From Gemmatimonadetes bacterium T265 (GTDB lineage: Bacteria; Gemmatimonadota; Gemmatimonadetes; Gemmatimonadales; Gemmatimonadaceae), in contig BPUI01000002.1 in NCBI GenBank assembly GCA_019973575.1, positions 1,116,001-1,180,000 on the forward strand: a DNA stretch of 64,000 nt, written 5' to 3'. Each line of letters starts with the position of its first letter. Within the stretch, counting starts at the first letter, position 1. A model generated the notes under the pieces. That model ran no database searches, was not told the origin of the DNA, and was given only the letters and a program-made list of their open reading frames with translations. Below are positions 63,629-64,000 of this stretch, one piece after another. A program made the translations under genes and the position numbers.

Positions 63629-64000
63629 ATGCTGATCGGCGTCCCGAAAGAGATCAAGACCAACGAAAACCGCGTCGCCCTCGTCCCGGCGGGGGTCGAG
63701 GCACTCGTCAGCGCGGGTCACGACGTACTGATCGAGACCGGCGCGGGAGAGGGGAGCAGCTTCGCCGACGACGCGTACACGAGCGTCGGCGGCCGCATCG
63801 CGCCGGACGCGGACGCGGTTTGGGGTGAGGCCGAGATGATCATGAAGGTGAAGGAACCCATCGAGCCGGAGTGGCGGCGCATCCAGCGCGGTCAGGTGCT
63901 CTTCACCTACTTCCATTTCGCGGCGGACGAGCGCCTCACGCGCGCGCACCTCGACAGCGGCGCGACGTGCGTCGCGTACGAGACAGTCGAGCTGCCCAAC
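63629..64000 (+). CDS. ald: Alanine dehydrogenase, N-terminal part
   Basis: First 124 residues only; the gene runs off the window. The N-terminus MLIGVPKEIKTNENRVALVP, then ADAVWGEAEMIMKVKEPIEP and LFTYFHFAADERLT fit the Ald/pyridine nucleotide transhydrogenase N-terminal domain. The Rossmann domain is beyond the end. Upstream, TAAGTT at 63575-63580 is a possible -10. Confidence 0.92.
   Translation, partial: MLIGVPKEIKTNENRVALVPAGVEALVSAGHDVLIETGAGEGSSFADDAYTSVGGRIAPDADAVWGEAEMIMKVKEPIEPEWRRIQRGQVLFTYFHFAADERLTRAHLDSGATCVAYETVELPN

Overview
This is a continuous stretch of a very GC-rich chromosome (by eye about 70 percent or more) from a diderm bacterium. Outer-membrane features are a TonB-dependent receptor, a second barrel-like protein, two lipoproteins and an RseP protease. 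Together with the gene neighbourhoods and the repeated use of GTG starts, this suggests a Gemmatimonadota-type organism; that placement is an inference and is not shown by any rRNA gene here. Almost every gene is recognisable core metabolism or information processing. I see no prophage, insertion sequence, CRISPR array or obvious genomic island.

Layout. 1-2697: tail of an RsbW-type anti-sigma kinase, a GAF/SpoIIE phosphatase and rsmA. 2711-5054: a TPP riboswitch leading into a TonB-dependent receptor (probable thiamin uptake). 5051-6266 (minus): rex and an NadR-like kinase, with a near-perfect Rex operator at 6315-6332. 6423-9799: arginine deiminase, a DnaQ-like exonuclease, a fold-back repeat and a metallo-beta-lactamase-fold hydrolase. 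10149-17371: infC (ATT start)-rpmI-rplT-pheS-pheT-coiled-coil protein-zapA-rny. 17361-25573: folD-xseA-xseB-ispA-dxs-nadK-recN. 25521-29337: a barrel-like envelope protein, a glycosidase-like protein, tRNA-Gly(GCC) and tRNA-Leu(UAA). 29407-31913: a Rad52-like protein with a zinc ribbon and an SSB-type acidic tip, plus two orphan genes. 31985-42040: diaminopimelate/lysine operon dapE-asd-lysC-dapB-dapA-dapD followed by aroA-cmk-rpsA. 42187-48284: a GDSL lipoprotein and a propionyl/acetyl-CoA carboxylase cluster with an inserted rRNA methyltransferase. 48462-57522: rplM-rpsI, rpsB-tsf-pyrH-frr-uppS-cdsA-dxr-rseP-lipoprotein. 57556-64000: a PEGA-containing Ser/Thr kinase, rpsO, pnp, an M16 peptidase and the start of alanine dehydrogenase.

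How the parts work together. Translation genes (infC, rpmI, rplT, pheST, rplM, rpsI, rpsB, tsf, frr, rpsA, rpsO, rsmA, rlmD) and RNA decay genes (rny, pnp) are interleaved with cell-envelope precursor supply: MEP and polyprenyl synthesis (dxs, dxr, ispA, uppS), diaminopimelate and phospholipid (cdsA). Many neighbours overlap by GTGA, ATGA or TTGA, so translational coupling is pervasive. Redox and NAD themes recur (Rex with an NR-kinase-like gene, NAD kinase, and the DAP-pathway reductases).

Signals not explained by gene content: a strongly repeated heptamer GTTAGGC/GCCTAAC (29 copies found by eye) that supplies most TTA codons; two copies of a 130-bp fold-back element; the Rad52/zinc-ribbon/SSB-tip fusion; an NR-kinase-like gene without a canonical start codon; and RG-rich tails shared by ribosomal protein S2 and PNPase.
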